From: Oceanicaulis sp. MMSF_3324
Lineage (GTDB): Bacteria; Pseudomonadota; Alphaproteobacteria; Caulobacterales; Maricaulaceae
NCBI RefSeq assembly: GCF_030733545.1
Contig: NZ_JASHIU010000001.1
Span: 1 to 64,000 of the forward strand
DNA length: 64,000 bases
Direction of reading: 5' to 3'
The notes under the pieces: generated by a model
The model's database searches: none
Seen by the model: only the letters and a program-made list of their open reading frames with translations
Told to the model about the DNA's origin: nothing
Translations under genes and position numbers: made by a program
Shown here: in pieces, positions 8,552-17,183 of the stretch
How the letters are laid out: the number at the start of each line of letters is the position of its first letter
Numbering within the stretch: the first letter of the stretch is position 1

Positions 8552-10175
8552 GTATGACGAGATCGACCGCGCGGTTCTCGACGCCCGCACGGCGGAGTTC
8601 CGCGAACAGGTCCACGCCCGTCTGTCCGGCGCCTTGAGCGAGGACGAATTCAAGCCGCTGCGCTTGATGAATGGCGTCTACTTGCAGCTGCATGCCTACA
8701 TGCTGCGCGTGGCCATTCCCTATGGCGTCCTGTCCTCGGAGCAATTGCGCTCGCTGGCCTATGTGGCGCGCACCTATGATCGCGGCTATGGCCATTTCAC
8801 CACCCGCCAGAACATCCAGTACAACTGGCCGGCGCTGGTGGATATTCCCGATGCGCTCGACCATCTGGCGGGGGTGCAGATGCACGCCATCCAGACATCG
8901 GGCAATACGATCCGCAATACCACGACCGACCCGTTCGCAGGCGCAGCCGCGGACGAGATCGCCGATCCGCGCCCCTGGTGCGAGCTGATCCGGCAATGGT
9001 CCACCACCCACCCCGAATTCACCTGGCTGCCGCGCAAGTTCAAGATCGCGGTCACCGGCTCGCCCGAAGATCGCGCCGCCATTGGCGTGCATGATATCGG
9101 CCTGCGTCTGGTGCGGAACGAAGCGGGCGAGACCGGGTTTGAAGTGCATGTGGGCGGCGGTCAGGGCCGCACGCCAATCGTCGCCAAGATCATTCGCGAC
9201 TTCCTGCCCCAGCGCGAGCTTCTGGCCTATCTGACCTCGATCCTGCGCGTCTACAATCTCGCCGGTCGCCGGGACAATATGTACAAGGCGCGCATCAAGA
9301 TCCTGGTCGACGCCATGGGTCCGGACGCGTTCCGCGATGCGGTCGAAGCCGAATATGAAGCCAGCCGCGGTCGCGCCATGACCGTGCCGGTCGAAGAGAT
9401 CGAACGCGTCAGCAGCCATTTCGCCCCGCCCGCCGAGGGCGGCGCGCTGACCGAAATCCCCACCGGGACTCAATTCGCGCGTTGGCGCGCGGTGAACGTA
9501 AAGCCGCACAAGGTGAAGAACCGGGCCGTCGTGGTGATCCCCCTCAAGGCGCCGGGCGCCACGCCGGGCGACGCCAGCGCCGAGCAGATGGACCTCATCG
9601 CCGATCTGGCAGATCGTTACGCCCTCAGCGAGATCCGCGTCAGCAAGGAGCAGAACCTGGTTCTTCCGCATGCGGACAAGGCGTCTCTGGGCGATCTGTT
9701 CCGCGCCCTCGACGAAGCCGGTCTGGCCACGCCGAATTTTGGTCGCGCCAGCGATATCGTCGCCTGCCCCGGGCTTGATTACTGCAACCTCGCCAATGCC
9801 CGCTCCATCCCGATCGCCCAGGCCATCTCGACCGGCCTGCATGAAGCGGGACTCGATGACGCGACGGGTGATCTGACCATCAAGATTTCAGGCTGCATCA
9901 ATGCCTGCGGCCACCACCATGTGGCCAATATCGGCCTTCTCGGCGTCGATAAGGCGGGCGAGGAAGTCTACCAGCTCACCCTCGGAGGCGTCGGCGATGG
10001 TCAAGCCGCCATCGGCAAGATCCTGGGCCCTGGCCTGTCCGCTGATGACGCCGTGACCGCCGTCATCGCTTGCGTTCGCGTTTACGCTGAACACGCGCAG
10101 GTGGAAGAAAGCTTCATCCAGACGCTCAACCGTCTGGGCACAGACCCGTTCAAGGAGGCCGTCTATGGCGCTTGA
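8544..10175 (+). CDS. cysI: Sulfite reductase hemoprotein (CysI-type, single chain)
   Basis: A 543-aa nitrite/sulfite reductase with duplicated ferredoxin-like and siroheme/[4Fe-4S] domains. The cluster ligands are visible as Cys408-x5-Cys414 (ACPGLDYC) and Cys451-x3-Cys455 (GCINAC). It reduces sulfite to sulfide with six electrons. No cysJ flavoprotein is nearby; the ferredoxin-NADP reductase at the end of this operon is the likely electron route, via ferredoxin. Its last 11 bp overlap the next gene. Confidence 0.93.
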   Translation: MYKYDEIDRAVLDARTAEFREQVHARLSGALSEDEFKPLRLMNGVYLQLHAYMLRVAIPYGVLSSEQLRSLAYVARTYDRGYGHFTTRQNIQYNWPALVDIPDALDHLAGVQMHAIQTSGNTIRNTTTDPFAGAAADEIADPRPWCELIRQWSTTHPEFTWLPRKFKIAVTGSPEDRAAIGVHDIGLRLVRNEAGETGFEVHVGGGQGRTPIVAKIIRDFLPQRELLAYLTSILRVYNLAGRRDNMYKARIKILVDAMGPDAFRDAVEAEYEASRGRAMTVPVEEIERVSSHFAPPAEGGALTEIPTGTQFARWRAVNVKPHKVKNRAVVVIPLKAPGATPGDASAEQMDLIADLADRYALSEIRVSKEQNLVLPHADKASLGDLFRALDEAGLATPNFGRASDIVACPGLDYCNLANARSIPIAQAISTGLHEAGLDDATGDLTIKISGCINACGHHHVANIGLLGVDKAGEEVYQLTLGGVGDGQAAIGKILGPGLSADDAVTAVIACVRVYAEHAQVEESFIQTLNRLGTDPFKEAVYGA

Positions 10176-11265
10176 TGCCCTACGCCGGATCGAATCCCAT
10201 TCCGTGGAATTGCCAGGCGACGCCGCCCCTGCCGACGCCGAAGCCGCCATTGAAGGCGCGGACCGGGTCGTGATCCGTTTCCCCACCTTCAAGGACGGGC
10301 GCGGCTTCTCGCTCGCCGCCCTCTTGCGCCGGTCCGGCTTTGACGGCGAGCTTCGCGCCGCAGGCCCGCTCCTACCCGATCAGGTCGACGACCTGTTGCG
10401 CATGGGGTTTGACGCCGTCGACATCGAACGTCCCGACGGCCCGGCCCGCAACCGCAATACCGGCGGTGCCCCCTATATCTATCAGCCCGACCCCGGCGCT
10501 GTGACCGCCCGCCCGACGGCGCTGCAAATCCGGGCGCTGGCGGCACGCAAGGCGACCGCAGAAGCGCTGGCGAAGGAGCTGGATGGCGCGACGCCTGAAG
10601 CCATCCTGATCCGCGCCGCCCAGGTCTATGGCGGCCGCATGGCCATGCTGTCCTCCTTTGGCGCGGAAGCCGCGCTCGGACTGGCGCTGGTGGCGGAGAT
10701 CGCGTCGGATACGCCGATCCTGTTTCTCGACACCGGCATGCACTTCCCCCAGACGCTGAGCTATCGCGACCGTCTGGTGAAGCATCTGGGCCTGACGAAC
10801 CTGCACATCCTCAAGCCGGACGAAGCCGAGCTTCGAAACGAGGATCCCGACAACAGGCTCTATGACCGCGATGGCGTGGCGTGCTGTGATCTGCGCAAGG
10901 TGCGCCCTCTGGGACGCGCCCTGGACCCGTTCGATGCGCTGATCACCGGGCGCAAGCGCTACCATGGCGGCCAGCGCGGCGACATTCCGGCCGTCGAGTT
11001 TGATGGCGAGCGGGTGAAGATCAATCCCTTCGCCTTTCTGAGCCCCCAGGATGTGGCCGACCGCTACAAGGCGCTCGACCTGCCTCGCCACCCGCTGGCG
11101 GAGGACGGCTACGCCTCCATCGGGTGCTGGCCCTGCACCGCGCCCGCGGACGAGCCCGGCTCGCGTGATGGTCGCTGGGCTGGCCAGGACCGGGACGAGT
11201 GCGGCATCTTTGATCCAGCTCGCGCCGAGCGCGCCAAACGCGCTGGCGCTGTCCGCCTGATCTGA
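10165..11265 (+). CDS. cysH: DUF934-CysH fusion: APS/PAPS reductase
   Basis: A 366-aa protein with two parts. Residues 1 to about 120 match the DUF934 family (RVVIRFPTFKDGRGFSLAALLRRSGFDGELRAAG), normally a separate gene between cysI and cysH. Residues 130-366 are a phosphoadenosine/adenosine phosphosulfate reductase (SSFGAEAALG, LDTGMHFPQT). Cys240-Cys241 and Cys321-x2-Cys324 are the four ligands of the APS-reductase type [4Fe-4S] cluster, and Cys346 in ECGIF is the catalytic cysteine (the motif usually ends in His). APS is therefore the probable substrate. The reading frame is continuous, so this is a real fusion in the sequence given. Confidence 0.92.
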   Translation: MALDALRRIESHSVELPGDAAPADAEAAIEGADRVVIRFPTFKDGRGFSLAALLRRSGFDGELRAAGPLLPDQVDDLLRMGFDAVDIERPDGPARNRNTGGAPYIYQPDPGAVTARPTALQIRALAARKATAEALAKELDGATPEAILIRAAQVYGGRMAMLSSFGAEAALGLALVAEIASDTPILFLDTGMHFPQTLSYRDRLVKHLGLTNLHILKPDEAELRNEDPDNRLYDRDGVACCDLRKVRPLGRALDPFDALITGRKRYHGGQRGDIPAVEFDGERVKINPFAFLSPQDVADRYKALDLPRHPLAEDGYASIGCWPCTAPADEPGSRDGRWAGQDRDECGIFDPARAERAKRAGAVRLI

Positions 11266-11291
11266 GGCGGATGGATCAAGAAGGACGCATC

Positions 11292-12299
11292 ATGAGCACA
11301 CCGATTGTCTCGCTGATCGGCGACACGCCGCTGATCCGCCTGAAGGCGGCGTCAGACGCCACGGGTTGTGAGATTTTCGGCAAGGCCGAATTTCTCAATC
11401 CCGGCGGCTCGGTCAAGGATCGCACGGCGCTCGGCCTGATCCGGGCGGCGGAAGCGGATGGCTCGCTCAAGCCCGGCGGCGTGATCGTCGAGGGCACGGC
11501 GGGCAATACCGGCATCGGTCTGGCGCTGGTCGCTGGCGCGTTGGGATACAAGGCGCTGATCGTGATGCCCCGCGGACAAAGCCCGGGCAAGCGCGAAGCC
11601 CTGATTGCGGCGGGCGCCCAGATCATCGAGGTCGACCCCGCCCCATATTCAAGCGAGCACCATTTCGTCCACGCCTCGCGCCGGATCGCCGAGAGCCTGC
11701 CCGGCGCCATCTGGGCGAACCAGTTCGACAATCCCGCCAACAAGGCCTTCCACGCCAATACGACTGGTCGGGAAATCTTCGAACAGACCGAAGGTCGCGT
11801 TGACGGTTTCATCTGCGCCGCCGGCACGGGCGGCTCGCTGGCGGGCATTGCGTCCGCCCTGCGCACCGTCAAGCCCGAGGTCCAGATCGGCCTCGCCGAC
11901 CCGGCGGGCGGCGCGCTTTATGCCTGGTTCACCGAAGGCGCGCTCAAATCCGAAGGCGGCTCGATCACCGAAGGCATTGGCGTGGGCCGGATCACGGGTC
12001 AGCTGGAAGGCCTCAGCGTCGACCACGCCTACCGGATCGAGGATTCCGAATTCCTGCCGATCCTGTTTGATCTGGTGCAGACCGAAGGCCTGTCGCTGGG
12101 CGGCTCGGCCGGGGTGAATATCGCCGGCGCCATCCGGCTGGCGAAGACCCTGGGTCCGGGCAAGACCATCGTGACCCTTCTGTGTGATTCCGGTGCGCGC
12201 TATGCCGGCAAACTCTTCAACCCTGAATTCCTGCGCGCCCGCGGGCTGCCGGTTCCGCCCTGGACGGAAGCGGACGCCGGCGCGGGCCTGAGCGCCTGA
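11292..12299 (+). CDS. cysK: Cysteine synthase family protein
   Basis: A 335-aa PLP-dependent fold-type II enzyme. Lys42 in GGSVKDRTAL is the expected Schiff-base lysine, and GTAGNTGIGLA is the substrate loop. It condenses O-acetylserine (or a related activated serine) with sulfide to make cysteine, which fits its place directly after the reductases. The loop reads TAGNTG rather than the TSGNTG of classical CysK, as in several CysK/CBS-like subfamilies, so the exact acceptor is less certain. The start at 11292 follows AGAAGGA at an 8-nt spacing; an in-frame upstream ATG lacks such a site. Confidence 0.87.
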   Translation: MSTPIVSLIGDTPLIRLKAASDATGCEIFGKAEFLNPGGSVKDRTALGLIRAAEADGSLKPGGVIVEGTAGNTGIGLALVAGALGYKALIVMPRGQSPGKREALIAAGAQIIEVDPAPYSSEHHFVHASRRIAESLPGAIWANQFDNPANKAFHANTTGREIFEQTEGRVDGFICAAGTGGSLAGIASALRTVKPEVQIGLADPAGGALYAWFTEGALKSEGGSITEGIGVGRITGQLEGLSVDHAYRIEDSEFLPILFDLVQTEGLSLGGSAGVNIAGAIRLAKTLGPGKTIVTLLCDSGARYAGKLFNPEFLRARGLPVPPWTEADAGAGLSA

Positions 12300-12310
12300 C
12301 GGAGACTCTC

Positions 12311-13126
12311 ATGCTGGATACGGCTCAAGACTTGGACGTGATTGACCAGGGCGCTTTCTTCGCCTGCAAGGTCACCGAGGTCGAACACTTCACCGACGAT
12401 CTGTTCCGCTTCCGCACGGCGCGGCCGGCGACCCTGCGCTTCCGCCCCGGCGAGTTCCTGATGATCGGGCTCGAAGGTGAGAAGAAACCGATCCTGCGCG
12501 CCTATTCGGTGGCGAGCCCCTCTTGGGACGACACGCTGGAATTTTACTCCATCAAGGTGGAGAACGGCGCGCTCACCTCGCGTCTGCGCAATATCCAGCC
12601 TGGCGACCGGGTGCTGGTCGGCCGCAAACCCACGGGCACGCTGGTCACCGATGCGCTCAAGCCCGGCAAGCGCCTCTACATGCTCTCCACCGGCACCGGG
12701 GCTGCGCCTTTCGCCAGCCTGATCCGCGAACCGGGCGTTTATGAGCAGTTTGACGAAGTGGTCTTCACCCATACCTGCCGCACCAGCCCGGAGCTGACCT
12801 ATTCGCGCGGCCTGGTGGAGGCGCTCAAGACCGATCCGCTTGTCGGCGAGGCGGCTGACGGGCGGCTGGTCTATTTTGACAGCGTCACCCGTGAGGACGG
12901 CCCGCGAAAGGGCCGGATCACGACGCTGATCGAGTCGGGCGAACTGTTCAGGATGATCGACCGGCCCGAACTGAACCCCGAAAGCGATCGGGTGATGATC
13001 TGCGGCTCCATGGCCATGCTCGAAGAGCTCAAGACCATGCTGGAAGCGCGCGGTTTCGAGGAAGGCTCGAACGCCAAGCCGGGCGATTTCGTGGTCGAGA
13101 AGGCTTTCGCCGGCGAAGGCGTCTGA
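12311..13126 (+). CDS. fpr: Ferredoxin-NADP reductase
   Basis: A 271-aa FAD protein of the bacterial FNR subclass. The FAD-binding RAYSVASPSW motif and the NADP-binding LSTGTGAAPFASLI loop are both visible, and the chain ends in VEKAF as usual for this group. It moves electrons between NADPH and ferredoxin. Being the last gene of the sulfate assimilation operon, 11 bp after cysK, it probably supplies reduced ferredoxin to CysI, which has no flavoprotein partner here. A general redox-stress role, as for Fpr elsewhere, is also possible. Confidence 0.88.
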   Translation: MLDTAQDLDVIDQGAFFACKVTEVEHFTDDLFRFRTARPATLRFRPGEFLMIGLEGEKKPILRAYSVASPSWDDTLEFYSIKVENGALTSRLRNIQPGDRVLVGRKPTGTLVTDALKPGKRLYMLSTGTGAAPFASLIREPGVYEQFDEVVFTHTCRTSPELTYSRGLVEALKTDPLVGEAADGRLVYFDSVTREDGPRKGRITTLIESGELFRMIDRPELNPESDRVMICGSMAMLEELKTMLEARGFEEGSNAKPGDFVVEKAFAGEGV

Positions 13127-13266
13127 GCGTCGACAAGGGCGCGGCCCAAGCGGTAATACGCCTCGTCCGCGCCCGTCGTTTAGGGCCTGTTAACACTTTA
13201 TTTACAACGCTGATTGGGTCTTTGTTCAGCTTTCCCTGCTATCCAGGGTGCTGATGGAGGGATGTC

Positions 13267-13551
13267 ATGCAGGCCCAACGCAAGATCGATATGACCGCAA
13301 TGTCCGCCCCGGCGCCCGCGCCAGAGGATGAGGCGCGCGTCGCTCCGCCCCCCTTCCCGACCGCTCCGGCCGGGGAAGCGAGCGCCATTCCCTCCCCGGC
13401 GCACGCCCTTCAGGAACGACTGGAATCTGCATTTGCAGACCCTGTGGTCGAAAACCGCTGGAGCCCGCGCCAGACCCTCGCCCTGCTTGTCTTCACCTGC
13501 GGCGCCTTCTGGGGCGCCGTCGTGGGCGGCGCGATCCATTTCCTGGGCTAG
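13267..13551 (+). CDS. Small tail-anchored membrane protein
   Basis: A 94-aa protein with a Pro/Ala-rich N-terminal half (about 10-50), a short helical stretch and one C-terminal transmembrane helix (about 70-92, LALLVFTCGAFWGAVVGGAI). No enzymatic motif is visible. The 140-bp spacer ahead of it has an AT-rich segment (13190-13205) resembling an alphaproteobacterial regulator site. Similar short proteins occur in related genomes, but I cannot name a function. Confidence 0.65.
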   Translation: MQAQRKIDMTAMSAPAPAPEDEARVAPPPFPTAPAGEASAIPSPAHALQERLESAFADPVVENRWSPRQTLALLVFTCGAFWGAVVGGAIHFLG

Positions 13552-13562
13552 CGCGCGGCCCG

Positions 13563-13600
13563 GGTGACAAATGTCACCTCAGCCTTGTGACGGGCGTCAC
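13563..13600. promoter_or_regulatory. Paired GTGAC/GTCAC dyads upstream of ABC-TCS operon
   Basis: Two perfect inverted repeats lie 23 bp apart, centre to centre: GGTGACAAATGTCACC at 13563-13578 and GTGACGGGCGTCAC at 13587-13600. Both share the GTGAC...GTCAC half-sites. They lie 60-100 bp before the ABC transporter start. NarL/DesR-type regulators bind such dyads, and one is encoded at the end of this operon, so autoregulation is a reasonable inference. Confidence 0.6.
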
Positions 13601-13660
13601 TCACAACACTCCATGAGATCAGGCACCCTTCCGGCCTTGATAGCCAGGCTGTGAGGGCTG

Positions 13661-14578
13661 ATGACTGCTTCCCCCGATTTTGCGCCGCCCATTCTCAAGG
13701 CGGACGCACTTACCCGACGTTTTGGCCGCAAGACAGCGCTGGACGGGATCAATCTGACCGTTTCAGACACGGGCGTTCTGGCGTTGTTGGGCCCCAATGG
13801 CGCGGGCAAGACCACGTTTGTCCAGACTGCGCTGGGCTTGGTCCGTCCCAGCCATGGCGAACTCAGGGTTCTGGGCGCCAAGCCCGGCCAACAGTCGGTC
13901 AAGACACGCATTGGCGTCATGATGCAGGATACCGATCTGGCGCACACGCTGACCGGGCGCGAATTGCTTGAGCTGTTCGCCAGCTATTACCCAGACCCGG
14001 CGGATCTTGAGGCGCTGATTGACCGTTGCGCCCTCGGCGATTTCATCAAGCGGCGCTACGGCCAGCTGTCTGGCGGCCAGAAACGCCGGATCCAGTTCGC
14101 CCTGGCGCTCGTGGGCCAGCCTGACCTTCTGTTCCTCGACGAACCCACCACCGGGCTCGACACCGAAGCGCGCCGCGCGCTTTGGGCAATCGTGCGCGAC
14201 GTCGCCGCCAATGGAACGCTGGTCGTCCTAACCACGCACTATCTGGAAGAAGCGGACGCACTGGCCGATCGGGTGATCGTGCTCAAGGACGGGCAGGTCA
14301 TCGCGGATGACACGGCTGACGGGTTGCGCACGCGCATGGGCGGCGCAGTCATCGATTGCGTCACCGGGCTGACAGATGACGCGCTCAGATCCATCGAGGG
14401 CCTGATCTCGCTCAACCGGTCGGGCCGCAAGGTCCGCTTGCAGGTCAGTGAGGCTGTCCCTGCGCTCAAATCGCTGTTCGAACTGGACCCCGATCTGTCC
14501 GATCTGGGCGTCGCCCAACCCACGCTGGAAGATGCGTTCGGCGCATTGACCCGCCCCTCCGAAAGCCAGGGAGCCTGA
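13661..14578 (+). CDS. ABC transporter ATP-binding protein (ABC-2 exporter type)
   Basis: A 305-aa ATPase of the DrrA/CcmA-like class. Walker A (GPNGAGKTT), the LSGGQKRR signature, Walker B with DEPTTGLD and the switch His (TTHYLEEA) are all in place over residues 10-230. The C-terminal extension resembles the domain found on ABC-2 export ATPases. It pairs with the permease 2 bp downstream. The substrate is unknown; linkage to a DesK/DesR-like sensor suggests a membrane-active compound or envelope stress. Confidence 0.9.
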   Translation: MTASPDFAPPILKADALTRRFGRKTALDGINLTVSDTGVLALLGPNGAGKTTFVQTALGLVRPSHGELRVLGAKPGQQSVKTRIGVMMQDTDLAHTLTGRELLELFASYYPDPADLEALIDRCALGDFIKRRYGQLSGGQKRRIQFALALVGQPDLLFLDEPTTGLDTEARRALWAIVRDVAANGTLVVLTTHYLEEADALADRVIVLKDGQVIADDTADGLRTRMGGAVIDCVTGLTDDALRSIEGLISLNRSGRKVRLQVSEAVPALKSLFELDPDLSDLGVAQPTLEDAFGALTRPSESQGA

Positions 14579-14580
14579 TC

Positions 14581-15309
14581 ATGGCGAACGCCTATCTCGC
14601 GGAAATCAAGGCCGAGATCTTCAAGCTCGCGCGCATGCCCGAATTCGCCATTCCCACGCTGATCCTGCCGGTGATGTTCTTTACCCTGTTCGGCGTCATC
14701 ATCCCCGGCAGCCGGGACAACGCCCCCTACCTGCTGTCCACATTCGGCGTCTTCGCGGTCATGGGGCCGGCCCTGTTCGGCTTCGGCGCCGGGGTCGCAC
14801 AGGAACGCGAACGCGGCTGGCTGACCCTCAAACGCGCCGTTCCGGCGCCCGCAGCCGCTTTGCTGGTGGCGAAAACCACCGCCACGATCGTGATCGCCAG
14901 CGTCTCACTAGCCGCGATCTACGCTGTGGCTGCGTTCGCTGCGGGGGTGGAGCTGCCCGCCCTGGTCTGGCTGGGCCTGCTGCTGGTCCATGTCATCTCC
15001 GCCATCCCCTTCGTCCTTCTGGGCCTGGCGCTGGGCTTTGTCTTCGGCGCCAACGCCGCCGTCGCGGTCGCCAATATCGCCTATCTGGGCATGGCGGTTC
15101 TGGGCGGGCTGTGGATGCCGATCAGCGTCTTTCCGAAAATCATGGGTCAGATCGCCCAGTTCCTGCCCAGCTATCATCTGGCTGAAATCGCCCTGGGCGT
15201 CAGCGGCGCAGCGGGCGAGAAAGCTGTTCTCGGCCATATAGTCGCGACCCTGGTCATCACGGCGATCGCCGCCGGGCTCGCTCTGCTGGCCTGGGCGCGT
15301 CAGCGCTAG
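14581..15309 (+). CDS. ABC-2 type permease
   Basis: A 242-aa protein with six predicted transmembrane segments, the last ending at LLAWARQR. The GVAQERERGWLTLKRAVPAP motif after the second helix is typical of ABC-2 permeases such as DrrB and YvfS. It begins 2 bp after the ATPase stop and must form the membrane half of the same exporter. A short spacer (15310-15389) separates it from the sensor kinase. Confidence 0.87.
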   Translation: MANAYLAEIKAEIFKLARMPEFAIPTLILPVMFFTLFGVIIPGSRDNAPYLLSTFGVFAVMGPALFGFGAGVAQERERGWLTLKRAVPAPAAALLVAKTTATIVIASVSLAAIYAVAAFAAGVELPALVWLGLLLVHVISAIPFVLLGLALGFVFGANAAVAVANIAYLGMAVLGGLWMPISVFPKIMGQIAQFLPSYHLAEIALGVSGAAGEKAVLGHIVATLVITAIAAGLALLAWARQR

Positions 15310-15389
15310 GGTCTGGCTCGCAGCGACGGAGCAGGGCAGGGTAGCGCCTGTCCTGTTATGCCCGCTCCTTTCCGGGAACCCTGATCACC

Positions 15390-16568
15390 ATGGCGTCTGA
15401 CCCCTTGTACAAACCCGACAGTCCCGCCGATGACACAGGCGCGGAAACGACGGCTCCCTCCCGGGCGCAACGCCTGCGGGGCCTGTCCGAAACGCCAGCC
15501 TTCTATCTGATCTATCTGGTCTTCTATTTCACGCCCTGGTTCTTCCAGCTGCCGGGCATGCGCGATGCGCTGATCAGCTTCGCCGCCGTGGGCAGCTTCA
15601 TCCCGGTCTATCTGTACGCCAATGCCGGCGACCCTTATCGCGAAGGGGTGAAGCCGCGCCGTGTTCTAATGGCCACCGCCTATGCCTCTTTCCTGTCGCT
15701 GGCCCTGATCCCGGTCGTGGGCATGAGCGGCAATTTCCACATATTCGCCGTCACGCTTCTGGCGGGCCTGCGGCCGCAGAAGCTGGCCCTGCTCGCCATG
15801 GCTGGCCTGAGCGCCTTCTACATGGTCGCCTCCTGGCTGCTCGATGTGACGCTCTTTGAACTGGTGCTGTCCCAGTTCATCGCCGTGATGGCGGGCATGG
15901 CGACACTGGCCGGGTATGAATCCGCCCAGCGCGTCACGGTCCGCGAACGCAATCTGCGCATGGAGGCCGAACTCGCGGCCTTGCGCGAACGCGAGCGCAT
16001 CGCCCAGGACCTGCACGATCTGCTGGGCCACACCCTGACCACCATCGCGGTCAAATCCGAGCTGGCCGCCCGCCTTCTGGATGCAGATGCGGATCGGGCG
16101 CGGTCCGAAATCATAGAGATCCGCGACGCCGCCCGCATCACCCTCAAGGATGTGCGCGCCGCCGTGGCGGGCATGCATGTCACCACCGTGCACCAGGAGC
16201 TGTCGCGCGCGCGCTCGGCCCTGTCGGCTGCGGACATCCGGCTGGTGGTCGAGGGCGAGCCGCCCGAACTGGACCAGGCCGCCCATGCGGCCCTCGGGCT
16301 GGCGCTGCGCGAAGCGATCACCAACATCATCCGCCATTCAGGTGCAGAGACCGCCCATATCCGCTTTGCGCCCGAAGGCGCCCTGATCATCGAGGATGAC
16401 GGCCAGGGCGGCGCGCTCAATGCGGGCACGGGCCTGATGGGCATGCGCCGCCGTATTGAATCCCTGGGCGGCGAAATGCAGATCGAGAGCCGGGATAGCG
16501 GCGTTCGCGTCACCTTGAGCCTGCCCCCCACCCAACCCGGCCAGGAGCGCCTGGAGACCCCTTCATGA
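15390..16568 (+). CDS. Sensor histidine kinase (DesK/LiaS type)
   Basis: A 392-aa kinase. Five or six hydrophobic segments occupy about residues 30-175, followed by a short coiled linker (VRERNLRMEAELAALRERERIAQ). The HisKA_3 phosphoacceptor motif DLHDLLGHTL follows, and the ATPase domain ends the protein (EAITNIIRHS, IEDDGQGG). There is no periplasmic sensor domain, so the signal is probably sensed in the membrane. It overlaps the response regulator start by 4 bp and belongs to the ABC transporter operon, as in systems that sense membrane state or peptide antibiotics. Confidence 0.9.
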   Translation: MASDPLYKPDSPADDTGAETTAPSRAQRLRGLSETPAFYLIYLVFYFTPWFFQLPGMRDALISFAAVGSFIPVYLYANAGDPYREGVKPRRVLMATAYASFLSLALIPVVGMSGNFHIFAVTLLAGLRPQKLALLAMAGLSAFYMVASWLLDVTLFELVLSQFIAVMAGMATLAGYESAQRVTVRERNLRMEAELAALRERERIAQDLHDLLGHTLTTIAVKSELAARLLDADADRARSEIIEIRDAARITLKDVRAAVAGMHVTTVHQELSRARSALSAADIRLVVEGEPPELDQAAHAALGLALREAITNIIRHSGAETAHIRFAPEGALIIEDDGQGGALNAGTGLMGMRRRIESLGGEMQIESRDSGVRVTLSLPPTQPGQERLETPS

Positions 16569-17167
16569 TTTCCATCGTCATCGCCGAGGACCAGTCGCTG
16601 CTGCGTGGCGCACTGGCCGCTCTTCTGACGCTTGAACCCGATATCGAATTGCTGGCGCAGGCCCAGGACGGCGAAGAGGCTGTCCGACTTGTGGGCGAGC
16701 TCAAGCCTGATGTGCTGGTCACCGATATCGAAATGCCCGGCATGACCGGCATCGAGGCGTCCGAGACCCTGCGCCAGTCGGGCAGCGACACCCGCGTGCT
16801 GATCGTGACGACCTTCGCCCGTCCCGGCTATCTGCAACGGGCGCTTCAGGCTGGCGTGCTGGGCTATGTGCTCAAGGATGCGCCCAGCGAGGAACTGGCG
16901 GACGCCGTGCGCCGGGTCGCACGCGGGCAGCGCGCCATCGCGTCGGAGCTGGCGGAAAGCGCGTGGAGCGCGCCGGTGGTGCTGACCGATCGCGAGCGCG
17001 AGATTCTGCGTCTTGTGGAAGAGGGCAAGTCCAACAAGGAAATCGCCCGCCTTCTCACCCTGTCACCGGGCACCGTCAGGAATTATCTGGCCGAGGCCAC
17101 CCAGAAGCTGGGGGCAGCCAACCGTATCGAGGCGTTCCAGATCGCCCGCGAAAACGGTTGGCTCTGA
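16565..17167 (+). CDS. Response regulator, NarL/DesR type
   Basis: A 200-aa protein. The receiver domain (1-120) carries the acidic pair EDQ and the phosphoacceptor Asp in VLVTDIEMPG. The LuxR-type helix-turn-helix (about 138-195) starts LTDREREILRLVEEGKSNKEIA. Start and stop overlap with the kinase show strict coupling. The likely targets are the dyads upstream of the ABC genes. The gene ends 16 bp before the convergent glutamate dehydrogenase stop, with no obvious intrinsic terminator between. Confidence 0.92.
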   Translation: MISIVIAEDQSLLRGALAALLTLEPDIELLAQAQDGEEAVRLVGELKPDVLVTDIEMPGMTGIEASETLRQSGSDTRVLIVTTFARPGYLQRALQAGVLGYVLKDAPSEELADAVRRVARGQRAIASELAESAWSAPVVLTDREREILRLVEEGKSNKEIARLLTLSPGTVRNYLAEATQKLGAANRIEAFQIARENGWL

Positions 17168-17183
17168 CCCTTCGGACCGGGGC

